From DATGZH01 sp035297265 (GTDB lineage: Bacteria > Actinomycetota > Acidimicrobiia > Acidimicrobiales > RAAP-2), in assembly GCA_035297265.1 (NCBI GenBank), contig DATGZH010000018.1, positions 62,001 to 126,000 on the forward strand: a DNA stretch of 64,000 bases, given 5' to 3'. Below are positions 42,790-50,688 of this stretch, piece by piece; the first letter of the stretch is position 1; each line of letters starts with the position of its first letter. The position numbers were made by a program, and so were the translations under genes. Below the pieces are notes generated by a model that saw only the letters and a list, made by a program, of their open reading frames with translations, searched no databases and was not told the DNA's origin.

Positions 42790-44051
42790 GCCGGCCGGGA
42801 GATCTCCTCGAACCAGCGGCTCACGCCGCTCGGCGCGGTGACGAGGCGCCCGACGGCGGTGGCGAAGGCGGCGACGGCCCGGTCGGAGCCCGGCGGCGCC
42901 CCGTCGAGCAGCTCGTTCCAGAAGACCGCCCAGCCGCCGGCCAGCGCCGGCCCGAGCCCTGGGGCGGTGAGCACCCGGCCGACCGCGGCGACGAGGCGGG
43001 GCCTTCCGACCATCGCCGCGTGGGCCGCCGCGGCGATGCGGTGGTAGGGGAGGTGGGCGGCCACCAGGGCTGCCCGGTAGCGGGCCGCCGCCCCGTCGGG
43101 CCCGGCGAGGACCGCCTCGGCCGCGGCCCGCCCGCTCGCCATCGCCTGGGCGATGCCCTCCCCCTGGAGCGGGTTCACGAGGCCGGCGGCGTCGCCGACC
43201 AGGAGGACCCGGTCCTTCGCCGGGACCGTGCCGACCATCCCGAGCTTGAGCCAGCCGCCCAGCCGGCGGGCCGACGCCGCGCCGTCGTCCGACGTGCGGT
43301 AGCCCAGCCGGGCGAGATGGACGAGGAAGTCGGGGAGGAGACGGACCGCCTCGGCCCCGGCCCGACGGTCGGCCTTCGTGGCCACGCCGAGCCCGGCGTT
43401 GGCCACGCCGTCGGGGCCGGGGAAGAGCCAGCCGTAGCCCCCGAGGGCCCGCCACGGCGCGGGCTCGTAGAGGGCGATCACCGGCAGCTCGACCGGCTCG
43501 TCGACGTAGACGCGGACGGCGAAGCCGTAGAGGACCTTCGCCGGGTCGACGAGACCGGCCACCTCGGCCACCCGGCTCGTGGCGCCGTCGGCGCCGACGA
43601 CGACGTCGGACCGGAGCTCGTCGCCGGTGCCCGTGCGGAACCCTTCGAGGCGGCCGTCGTCGAAGAGCGGCGTGTCGGCCCGAGCGTGGCACGCCACGGC
43701 GCCGGCCTCGACGGCGGCCTCGCGGAGCGCCGCGTCGAAGACCAGGCGGGTGACCGCCCGACCGTGGCCCGGGTACGTGCGACCGGGCGCCGAGGGCAGC
43801 CGGACCCGTCGTCCGCTCGGCCCGAGGACCACCATGTCACCGACGTCCACCCCGGGCGGCGGGTCCACGCCCAGGTCGGCGAGGAGCTGGAGCCCCCGGG
43901 GGCCGACGAGGTCGCCGCAGGCCTTGTCCCGCGGGAAGGACGCCTTGTCGAGGAGGGCCACGCTGGCCCCCGCCCGGGCGAGAACGAGCGCGGCGATGCT
44001 GCCGGCCGGGCCGGCCCCCACCACGAGCGCATCGAAGCGCTTCGGCACCAC
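42786..44051 (-). CDS. menJ: geranylgeranyl-reductase family FAD protein, probable menaquinone reductase MenJ
   Basis: A 421-residue flavoprotein. FAD-binding motifs are DALVVGAGPAGSIAALVLARAG at the N-terminus, GADGATSRVAEVAGL in the middle, and LLVGDAAGLVNPLQGEGIAQAMASG, the geranylgeranyl-reductase signature. FPRDKACGDLVGPRG is also typical. It is divergent from menG, an arrangement like that around Mycobacterium tuberculosis Rv0561c (MenJ), which saturates one isoprene unit of menaquinone. By context it most likely reduces the menaquinone side chain; reduction of another polyprenyl lipid is the alternative. GTG 44051 has GGAAGGAGGG upstream. Confidence 0.8.
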   Translation of the reverse strand: MVPKRFDALVVGAGPAGSIAALVLARAGASVALLDKASFPRDKACGDLVGPRGLQLLADLGVDPPPGVDVGDMVVLGPSGRRVRLPSAPGRTYPGHGRAVTRLVFDAALREAAVEAGAVACHARADTPLFDDGRLEGFRTGTGDELRSDVVVGADGATSRVAEVAGLVDPAKVLYGFAVRVYVDEPVELPVIALYEPAPWRALGGYGWLFPGPDGVANAGLGVATKADRRAGAEAVRLLPDFLVHLARLGYRTSDDGAASARRLGGWLKLGMVGTVPAKDRVLLVGDAAGLVNPLQGEGIAQAMASGRAAAEAVLAGPDGAAARYRAALVAAHLPYHRIAAAAHAAMVGRPRLVAAVGRVLTAPGLGPALAGGWAVFWNELLDGAPPGSDRAVAAFATAVGRLVTAPSGVSRWFEEISRPA

Positions 44052-44076
44052 GGCCCTCCTTCCGGCAACGAGCCCG

Positions 44077-44082
44077 TACAGT
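44077..44082 (+). promoter_or_regulatory. TACAGT -10 box (menG operon)
   Basis: TACAGT would start transcription near 44090, giving a leader of about 24 bases that includes the GGGGAGGA ribosome site before ATG 44114. Confidence 0.4.
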
Positions 44083-44113
44083 GGCCTCTGATCCTGGCAG
44101 CCGGGGAGGAACG

Positions 44114-44848
44114 ATGGCGCAGAGCGCGGTGAGTGAGCGCAACCGGTTCGCTCAGGAGCTGTTCGACCCGCTGCCGGCCCGCTACGACCGGCTGGCCGAG
44201 GTGCTGTCCTTCGGCCAGAACGGCCGCTGGCGGCGGGCGATGGTCGACCGCATCGTCCCCGGCCACCCCTCGGTCATGCTCGACGTGGCCTCGGGCACCG
44301 CCGGCGTGGCCCTCCAGTTGGCGGACCGCACGCCGGCCCGGGTGGTGGGCGTCGACCTCACCGAGCAGATGCTGGCCGAGGGCCGCCGCCGGGTCGCGGC
44401 GCGGGCCCTCGGCCACCGGGTCCAGCTCGTGGTGGGCCGGGCCGAGCAGCTGCCGTTCGCCGACGCCACGTTCGACGCGCTGACCTTCACCTATCTCCTC
44501 CGCTACGTCGACGACCCCCAGGCCACCCTGGACGAGCTGGCCCGGGTGGTGCGGCCGGGGGCCCGGGTGGCCATGCTGGACTTCTTCGAGCCCCCGAACC
44601 CCTTCTGGCGGGCCATGTGGTGGCTGTACACCCGGCTGCTCCTCCCGGTCGGCGGGTGGATCGGCGGCGGCGAGGAGTGGTGGCGGGTCGGGCGGTTCCT
44701 CGGCCCGAACATCTCCGGTCACTACCGGAGGTATCCCCTGACGTGGATCATCCACGCGTGGGAGCAGGCCGGCTTCGTCGACGTGGGGGCGAAGACGATG
44801 AGCCTCGGCGGGGGCCTCGTGCTGTGGGGGACCAAACGCAGTGAGTGA
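44114..44848 (+). CDS. menG: demethylmenaquinone methyltransferase (UbiE/MenG type)
   Basis: MenG adds the final methyl group to demethylmenaquinone. The 244-residue enzyme has the SAM-binding loop VMLDVASGTAGVALQLA and VVGVDLTEQMLAEGRRR. It also has the UbiE pattern VGRAEQLPFADATFDALTFTYLLRYVDDPQATLDELARVVRPG, then NISGHYRRYPLTW near the end. ATG 44114 has GGGGAGGA at good spacing; an in-frame GTG at 44081 overlaps the promoter box. It is divergent from the menJ-like gene and overlaps the following membrane protein gene by 8 bases. The group looks like a menaquinone maturation locus. Confidence 0.88.
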   Translation: MAQSAVSERNRFAQELFDPLPARYDRLAEVLSFGQNGRWRRAMVDRIVPGHPSVMLDVASGTAGVALQLADRTPARVVGVDLTEQMLAEGRRRVAARALGHRVQLVVGRAEQLPFADATFDALTFTYLLRYVDDPQATLDELARVVRPGARVAMLDFFEPPNPFWRAMWWLYTRLLLPVGGWIGGGEEWWRVGRFLGPNISGHYRRYPLTWIIHAWEQAGFVDVGAKTMSLGGGLVLWGTKRSE

Positions 44849-45629
44849 CGAGCCGACCGCCGGTCTCCTGCCGGGCGGCGAGCCGGATCGGCTCGGTCCG
44901 GCGACCGACGTCCGCCCGGCCTTCTACGCGGCGCGCTCGGGACGCCTGGCCGACTGGTGGACCCTCCTCCACCCGCCGTACACCGCCTGGCACCTGGCCT
45001 ACGTGGTCATCGGGGCCTGTCTCGCCGTCAGGGTCAACGTCACGACGCTCCTCGCCACGCTCCTGGCCTTCTTCCTGGCCGTCGGGCTCTCGGCCCACGC
45101 CCTCGACGAGCTCCACGGCCGGCCCTTGCGAACGAGGATCCCGACCGCCGCGCTCGTCACCGCCGCGGTGGTCGGCCTCGCCGGCGCCCTCGCTCTCGGC
45201 ATCGTCGGGGTGGCCCGCATCGGGTGGCCGCTGGTGCCCTTCCTCATCGTGGGCCCGCTCCTCGTCGTCTCCTACAACTTCGAGCTGTTGGGCGGCTTCG
45301 CCCACAACGAGGTGGGCTTCGCCGCCTCGTGGGGGGCCTTCCCCGTGCTGACCGCCTACGTCGCCCAGACGGGGAAGTTGAACGCCGCGGCGTGTGTTGC
45401 CGCCCTCGGAGCCTTCGCCCTCTCGGCCGCGCAACGTCGCCTCAGCCTGCCGGCGCGGCGGCTCCGCCGCCGGGTGGTCCGGGTGGCGGGCACGGCGACG
45501 CTCAGCGACGGCTCGACCGAGTCCGTCGAGGCGGCCGAGCTCCTGGCCCCGCTCGAAGGGGCGCTCCGGGCGCTCACCTGGACCGTCGTGCTCCTGGCCC
45601 TCGCGCTCGCCCTCGACAAGCTGGCATGA
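44841..45629 (+). CDS. integral membrane protein, UbiA-prenyltransferase-like
   Basis: A 262-residue protein with about six hydrophobic helices (for example HLAYVVIGACLAV, TLLATLLAFFLAVGLSAHAL, AALVTAAVVGLAGALALGIVGV and LVPFLIVGPLLVVSYNFEL). The segment LSAHALDELHGRPLRTRIP sits where UbiA enzymes have their first Asp-rich motif (NDxxDxxxD), but only part of the motif remains, so prenyl transfer is uncertain. The last third has a soluble basic loop (RRLSLPARRLRRRVV) and a final helix. Its GTG lies 8 bases inside menG. That coupling suggests a role in quinone or other prenyl-lipid metabolism, but the function is not established. Confidence 0.55.
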   Translation: MSDEPTAGLLPGGEPDRLGPATDVRPAFYAARSGRLADWWTLLHPPYTAWHLAYVVIGACLAVRVNVTTLLATLLAFFLAVGLSAHALDELHGRPLRTRIPTAALVTAAVVGLAGALALGIVGVARIGWPLVPFLIVGPLLVVSYNFELLGGFAHNEVGFAASWGAFPVLTAYVAQTGKLNAAACVAALGAFALSAAQRRLSLPARRLRRRVVRVAGTATLSDGSTESVEAAELLAPLEGALRALTWTVVLLALALALDKLA

Positions 45630-45696
45630 CCGGCCGGCCTCTCGGCATGATCGCCGCAGGAGGGTGACCGCCGGCCGAGAGGAGTGACGGGGCGCC

Positions 45697-45753
45697 ATGG
45701 TGCACGAAGCGGCCGGGCGGGTTCTTCGCCGTTCCCGTCGGAAGGCGGCCTGA
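45697..45753 (+). CDS. possible 18-residue upstream ORF
   Basis: ATG 45697 opens an 18-codon frame (MVHEAAGRVLRRSRRKAA) ending at TGA 45751-45753, one base before the GTG of the thiolase-like gene. GAGAGGAG lies 9-16 bases upstream of the ATG. It may couple translation into the operon or be fortuitous. Confidence 0.22.
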   Translation: MVHEAAGRVLRRSRRKAA

Positions 45754-45754
45754 G

Positions 45755-46954
45755 GTGCTGGCCGGGACGCCGCCCGCCCGTGAGGCGACCATCGTCGGCA
45801 TCGGCCAGACGGCGTTCGAGAAGAGCATCGATCGGAGCGAGCTGGCCCTCGCCTGCGACGCGGTCCTCGCGGCCTGTGACGACTGCGGCCTCTCCGTGAC
45901 CGACGTGGACGGCGTCGTGCGCTACGACGTCGAGCAGACGACCGAGTGGGACCTCATCTACGCCCTCGGTGTGCCGCACCTCAACTTCTTCGCCGGCACG
46001 CCGTCGGGCGGCGGCGGCGTGGCCAACACGATCGTGCTGGCGGCCACCGCCGTCGAGTCGGGTCTCGCCGACCACGTCGTCGTCTACCGGGCGAGAAAGC
46101 GCGGCCGGCGCTCGGCGTTCGGGTCGGGCCCCCTCGAGGGTGGTCGACCCTGGGCCAAGGTGGGCACCCGGCCGAGCGGCACCCAGCAGTACCACCACCC
46201 CTTCGGCCTGGCCAGCCCGGCCCAGGAGATGGCGATCATCGCCCGCCGTCACATGCACGTCTACGGCACGAAGGCCGAGCACTTCGGCCTGCAGGCGGTG
46301 GCCCAGCGGCGCCACGCGGCCACGAACCCGGCGGCCATCATGCGCAACCCGATCACGCTCGAGGATTGGTCGGCGGCGCGGATGATCGCCGACCCCATCC
46401 GCCTGGTGGACTGCTCGCTCGAGAACGACGGCGCGGTGGCCCTCGTCGTGACGACGGCCGAGCGGGCCACGGATCTGCGCCAGCCGGGTGTCCGGGTGCT
46501 CGCCGGGGCCATGGGCGAGCACCCCATCCACACCCAGCTGGCGGTGTTCCTCGCCGAGACCGGCGCGTACTCGGGCCGGGAGACCGGCGGGCGGTCGATC
46601 GGGCACCGGCTGTTCGGGTCGGCCGGCGTGGCCCCCGCCGACGTCGACGTGGCCCTCATCTTCGACCACTTCACGATGGCCGTGCCCCTCACGCTCGAGC
46701 AGTACGGCTTCTGCGGCGAGGGCGAGGGTGGCCCGTTCATCGAGTCGGGCGCCACCAGCTGGCCGGACGGTCGGCTGCCCGTGAACACACACGGCGGGTC
46801 CAACGGCGAGGCCTTCATCCACGGGGTCAACCACCTGCCCGAGGCGGTGCGCCAGCTCCGCGGCACGGCGGCGAACCAGGTACCCGGCTGTCGGCTCGCC
46901 TTCGTGAACGGCTCGATCACCGACTGCTCCGGCGCGGTGCTGCTCGCCCGCTGA
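45755..46954 (+). CDS. thiolase-fold lipid-transfer-type protein, probable Ltp2-like retro-aldolase subunit
   Basis: A 399-residue thiolase-superfamily protein (REATIVGIGQTAFEKSIDRSE at the N-terminus). The region where true thiolases carry the nucleophilic cysteine reads FAGTPSGGGGVANTI, with no Cys. The C-terminal His motif is retained (LPVNTHGGSNGEAFIHGVNHL). This matches Ltp2-type enzymes, which cleave the last side-chain carbons of steroid CoA esters by retro-aldol reaction and need a DUF35 partner. Such a partner is encoded 13 bases downstream, followed by a double CoA transferase. I therefore infer an aldolase acting on a branched or polycyclic CoA ester. GTG start; a short ORF precedes it. 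Confidence 0.78.
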   Translation: MLAGTPPAREATIVGIGQTAFEKSIDRSELALACDAVLAACDDCGLSVTDVDGVVRYDVEQTTEWDLIYALGVPHLNFFAGTPSGGGGVANTIVLAATAVESGLADHVVVYRARKRGRRSAFGSGPLEGGRPWAKVGTRPSGTQQYHHPFGLASPAQEMAIIARRHMHVYGTKAEHFGLQAVAQRRHAATNPAAIMRNPITLEDWSAARMIADPIRLVDCSLENDGAVALVVTTAERATDLRQPGVRVLAGAMGEHPIHTQLAVFLAETGAYSGRETGGRSIGHRLFGSAGVAPADVDVALIFDHFTMAVPLTLEQYGFCGEGEGGPFIESGATSWPDGRLPVNTHGGSNGEAFIHGVNHLPEAVRQLRGTAANQVPGCRLAFVNGSITDCSGAVLLAR

Positions 46955-46967
46955 AGGGACTGATGAC

Positions 46968-47378
46968 ATGGTGCGCGAGGACTTCCCCAAACCGCCGCCG
47001 ACCGGCGACGGCGTGCCGTTCTGGGCATACGCCCGAGAGCACGAGCTCCGCGTCCAGCGGTGCCGTGACTGCGGCCTGCACCGCTTCCACCCCCGCCCCC
47101 GGTGCCCGAGATGCCGCTCGGAGGCCGCCGACTGGGTGCCCTGCCGCGGCACCGGCTCGGTGTTCTCGTACACGATCTGCTACCCGCCGGTGCTGCCCGC
47201 CTACGCGTCGAGCGTCCCCTACAACGTGGCCGTGATCGAGCTCGACGAGGGGCCGCTCATGGTCAGCAACGTCGTCGACTGCCCGAACGAGGAGCTCGAG
47301 GTGGGCCTCCCGGTTGAGGTCTGCTTCGTCGACGTCGACGAGGAGCTCACGCTGCCGCAGTTCCGGCCGCGCCGATGA
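46968..47378 (+). CDS. DUF35 (zinc ribbon + OB fold) protein
   Basis: A 136-residue DUF35/ChsH2-C-type protein. The N-terminal zinc ribbon is RCRDCGLHRFHPRPRCPRC and the OB fold follows (TGSVFSYTICYPP, YNVAVIELDEGPLMVSNVVDC). In steroid degradation this domain forms the complex that activates Ltp2. There it is usually fused to or paired with MaoC hydratases, but here it stands alone with no hydratase gene. ATG 46968. Its stop overlaps the ATG of the CoA transferase (ATGA), so all three genes of this cluster are tightly coupled. Confidence 0.85.
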   Translation: MVREDFPKPPPTGDGVPFWAYAREHELRVQRCRDCGLHRFHPRPRCPRCRSEAADWVPCRGTGSVFSYTICYPPVLPAYASSVPYNVAVIELDEGPLMVSNVVDCPNEELEVGLPVEVCFVDVDEELTLPQFRPRR

Positions 47379-49642
47379 GGACCGCCGTCATGGTCGGCCC
47401 GCTGCAGGGGATCGCCGTCCTCGACCTGCTGCCCCAGGGCTTCGGCCTCTCGGGCCGCCTCCTCGCCGACCTCGGGGCGAGCGTCGTCCGGGTGGCCGCC
47501 GACGACGACGCCGACGCCCGCTACGACCCGCGCTGGCGCGAAGGGTCCTGGGTGTGGGACCTCGGCAAGCGCGTCGTGCCGGCCGGTGACGAGGAGGTGC
47601 CCGCTCTCGCCGAGCGGGCCGACGTGGTCCTCCGCCTCGCCGAGCAGGAGGCGCTGCACGCCCCGCGGGCCGTCGACGTCGTCGTGAGCCCCTTCGGCCG
47701 GGTCGGCCCGCGGGCCGGCTGGTTGGCCAGCGACCTCGGGGTGGCCGCGTCGAGCGGCAACGTCTGGGCCACCGGCGACCCCGACCGCCCCCCGGTGCGC
47801 TGCTCGGCCCCGCTCAGCCTGGCCCACCTCGGGCCCGAGGCGGTCGTCGCCGCGCTGAGCGGGCTGGCCCGCGGCGGCCCGGGCCAGGTGGACGTTTCGA
47901 TGTCGGAGACCTACACGATGGCCTGCCTCGGCGGGGTGAGCGCCGGTTGGCAGGGCGACCCGGGCCGACGCATCGGCGCGGCGATGGGCGGGACGAGGGA
48001 GATCTGGCCCTGCGCCGACGGCTGGGTCTCGTTCGGCCTGCGCGGCGGCAAGGCCCGCCAGCCCAGCCTCGAGCGCCTGGCCGCCCTGGCCGCCGAGCGG
48101 GGCGACACGCGCCTCGACGGCGTCGACTGGGCCTCCTACAACCCGGCCGAGGCTGGCGCGGCGTTCCTCGCCACGTTGACCGAGGTGATGGCGGCCCTGT
48201 TCGCCTCGCTCACCGTGGCCGAGCTCGACCGGCTGGCCACCGAGGACGAGGTGCTCGTGGCGCCGATCCTGGACGCGCCGGCCGTGCGCCGGAGCGCGCA
48301 GCTGGCCGACCGGGGTTTCTTCGTGCCGGTCGACGGCCGGCCCGAGGTGCCACGCTCGATCGCCGCCGGCCGGGTCGTCGGCGGGGAGTGGGCCTGGTTC
48401 GGCCCGCCGCCGGCCCCGGACGGATCGACCGTCTCGTCGCCCGTCGCCGATGCGCCCTGGAGCGGCACGAGGATCATCGAGCTCGGCGCGGGTGTCGCCG
48501 GCCCGCTCGTGGGCCGCTACTTCGCCGAGCAGGGGGCGACGGTCATCCGGGTGGAGAGCACGACCCGCCCCGACTTCCTCCGCATCTACGCCCTCGGCCC
48601 GGCCAACCCCCACGGGCTCGAGGGGAGCCCGCTCTTCGTGTGGACCAACGCCGGGAAGCTGGGCGTGACCCTCGACCTCAAGGTGGACGAGGCCCGCCGG
48701 CTCGCCCGGACCCTCGTCGCCGGGGCCAACGCGGTGATCGAGAACTTCACCCCCGGGACGATGGAGCGCCTGGGCCTCGGGTTCGACGAGCTCCAGCGCG
48801 ACCACCCCGACCTCGTCCTCTTGAGCATGTCGTTCCACGGCCAGACCGGACCGCGACGGACCGAGGCCGGGTTCGGCGCCCTGGGATCGGCCCTCTCGGG
48901 CTTCAACCACCTGACCGGGTGGCCCGACCGCGAACCGATCGGTCCGGCGAGCACGGTCACCGACTCGCTGGCCCCGCGCTTCGGCGCGGCGGTCCTCTCG
49001 GCCGCGCTGCTCGCCCAACGGCGTACCGGGCGCGGTGGACACATCGACGTCGGTCAGCTCGAGACGGCGATCTATGCGCTCTCGCCCTGGATGGCCTGGT
49101 GCGGCGAGGGGCACGGCTGGGGGCGCGAGGGCAATCGCACGCCGGCCGCCGCGCCCCACGGCATCTTCCGTTGCGCCGGCGAGGACCGCTGGGTGGCCGT
49201 GGCCGTGTGGAGCGGCCCCGAGTGGGCCCGCCTCGCCGAGGTCATCGGGTGGGAGGGTCCGGACCTGTCCCACCTCGAGGAGCGGTTGAGCGCGGTCGAC
49301 CGCGTCGAGGCGGCGGTCGAGGCCTGGACCTCGACCCGCAGCCCCGAGGAGGCGGCCGCCGAGCTGCAGGCGAGCGGCGTCGAGGCCGTGCCCGTGGCCG
49401 ACTACTGCGACGTGGCCGCCGACGAGACGCTGCTCGCCCGCCACCACCTCGTCGAGCTCGACCACGACGTGCTCGGGCCGCTCGTGGCCGAACGCAGCGG
49501 CTACCGCCTGGACCCCGACCGCGGCGGCTACGTCTGCCCGTCGCCGTCCCTCGGACGCGACAACCGACACGTGCTCACCGACCTCTACGGCGTGTCGCCG
49601 GTCACCGTCGACCGCTACGTCGAAGACGGCGTGCTGCGCTGA
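47375..49642 (+). CDS. double-domain family III (CaiB/BaiF) CoA transferase with degenerate first half
   Basis: A 755-residue fusion of two CoA-transferase folds. The C-terminal half (from about 365) is standard: GTRIIELGAGVAGPLVGRYFAEQGATVIRVE, NAVIENFTPGTMERLGLGFDELQ, and the catalytic Asp in STVTDSLAPRFGAA ahead of RTGRGGHIDV. The N-terminal half (1-350) is shortened. Its cofactor strand reads ASVVRVAADDDADARYDPRW and no acidic residue occurs at the catalytic position (CSAPLSLAHLGPEAVV). It probably serves as a structural or CoA-binding partner, making an asymmetric intramolecular dimer. It is last in the Ltp2-like/DUF35 operon and may charge that pathway's substrate with CoA. Confidence 0.87.
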   Translation: MRTAVMVGPLQGIAVLDLLPQGFGLSGRLLADLGASVVRVAADDDADARYDPRWREGSWVWDLGKRVVPAGDEEVPALAERADVVLRLAEQEALHAPRAVDVVVSPFGRVGPRAGWLASDLGVAASSGNVWATGDPDRPPVRCSAPLSLAHLGPEAVVAALSGLARGGPGQVDVSMSETYTMACLGGVSAGWQGDPGRRIGAAMGGTREIWPCADGWVSFGLRGGKARQPSLERLAALAAERGDTRLDGVDWASYNPAEAGAAFLATLTEVMAALFASLTVAELDRLATEDEVLVAPILDAPAVRRSAQLADRGFFVPVDGRPEVPRSIAAGRVVGGEWAWFGPPPAPDGSTVSSPVADAPWSGTRIIELGAGVAGPLVGRYFAEQGATVIRVESTTRPDFLRIYALGPANPHGLEGSPLFVWTNAGKLGVTLDLKVDEARRLARTLVAGANAVIENFTPGTMERLGLGFDELQRDHPDLVLLSMSFHGQTGPRRTEAGFGALGSALSGFNHLTGWPDREPIGPASTVTDSLAPRFGAAVLSAALLAQRRTGRGGHIDVGQLETAIYALSPWMAWCGEGHGWGREGNRTPAAAPHGIFRCAGEDRWVAVAVWSGPEWARLAEVIGWEGPDLSHLEERLSAVDRVEAAVEAWTSTRSPEEAAAELQASGVEAVPVADYCDVAADETLLARHHLVELDHDVLGPLVAERSGYRLDPDRGGYVCPSPSLGRDNRHVLTDLYGVSPVTVDRYVEDGVLR

Positions 49643-49649
49643 GCTCGGC

Positions 49650-50627
49650 TCAGGCGAGGGCCGGGATGACCTCGTCGCCCACGAGGCGCAGGTGGTCGGC
49701 GTCGTCGGGATCCCGGAACTGGAGGTAGAGAGGGTCCACGCCGAGCTCGGCCAGCTGCCGGCACCGGGCCACGACCTCGTCCGGGCGGCCGGCGGCACCG
49801 GCCGCCCGCAGCTGCTCGACCGGCAGGCCGACCACGTCGGCCCGGTGCCGGACCTCGGCCTCGTCGGCGCCGCAGCAGGCCACGAGCACCCCGGACGAGC
49901 GCAGGCCGGCCGGGTCCCGCCCGACCTCCTCGCAGGCCCGTCGGACCCGGTCGAACTGGGCCCGCGCCGCGTCGAGGTCGTGGAGGCCGATGTTGAACTC
50001 GTCAGCGAAACGGGCGGCCAGGGCCGGGGTCCTCCGCCGGCCCTCACCGCCGACGATCACCGGCGGCCGCGGTCGCTGCACCGGCCGCGGCAGGTCGCCG
50101 TCGACGGACAGCCGGTAGTGGCGGCCCTCGAAGCTGAAGCGGCCGCCGTCGGGGGTGGCCCACAGCCCGGTCACGATCTCGAGCTGCTCGGCGAGGCGTT
50201 CGAAGCGCTCGCCGAGGGAGGGGAAGGGGAGCCCGTAGGCGAGGTGCTCGGCCTCGTGGTAGCCGGTGCCGAGGCCCAACTCGATCCGGCCGCCGCTCAT
50301 GGCGTCGACCTCGGCCACGACGATGGCGAGCGGTCCGGGGGGTCGGAACGTGGCCGCCGAGACGAGCGTGCCCAGGCGCAGCCGGCTCGTGTCGCGGGCG
50401 AGCCCGGCGAGCGTGGTCCAGGCGTCGGTCGGGCCGGGGCCACCCGGTGCCGCGCCGGTGGCCAGGTAGTGGTCGGAGCGGAAGAAGCCCTCGAAGCCGT
50501 GGTCCTCGGCCACGACGGCCAGTGCCCGCAGCTGGTCGTAGGTGGCGGCGCGCTCGCCGCCGACGAAGGCCCGGACCCGCACGTCGGGCGACGCTACCGG
50601 CCGGATGGGTGCCGGTCGGCCGGCCAC
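49650..50627 (-). CDS. LLM-class F420-type oxidoreductase
   Basis: A 325-residue luciferase-like protein. Motifs are HGFEGFFRSDHYLATG, LRLGTLVSAATFRPPGPLAIVVAEVDAMSGGRIELGLGTGYHEAEHLAYGLPFP and PRPPVIVGGEGRRRTPALAARFADEFN, matching the TIGR03560-like F420-dependent group. The GTG at 50627 begins a basic proline-rich stretch, so an internal start nearer VRVRAFVGGERA is possible. It converges with the CoA transferase (7 bases between stops) and follows a membrane protein gene on the same strand. Substrate unknown. Confidence 0.87.
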   Translation of the reverse strand: MAGRPAPIRPVASPDVRVRAFVGGERAATYDQLRALAVVAEDHGFEGFFRSDHYLATGAAPGGPGPTDAWTTLAGLARDTSRLRLGTLVSAATFRPPGPLAIVVAEVDAMSGGRIELGLGTGYHEAEHLAYGLPFPSLGERFERLAEQLEIVTGLWATPDGGRFSFEGRHYRLSVDGDLPRPVQRPRPPVIVGGEGRRRTPALAARFADEFNIGLHDLDAARAQFDRVRRACEEVGRDPAGLRSSGVLVACCGADEAEVRHRADVVGLPVEQLRAAGAAGRPDEVVARCRQLAELGVDPLYLQFRDPDDADHLRLVGDEVIPALA

Positions 50628-50688
50628 GACGATGTCCTCGGGCGCGGACCCCGGACGGAGCGGGCGGGCGAAGGTGCCGCGGTCGGGA

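Noticed and set aside
47219..50047. A 942-codon minus-strand open frame opposite the CoA transferase
   Set aside because: Composition is Arg/Gly/His-rich antisense of a real gene, with no recognisable domain.
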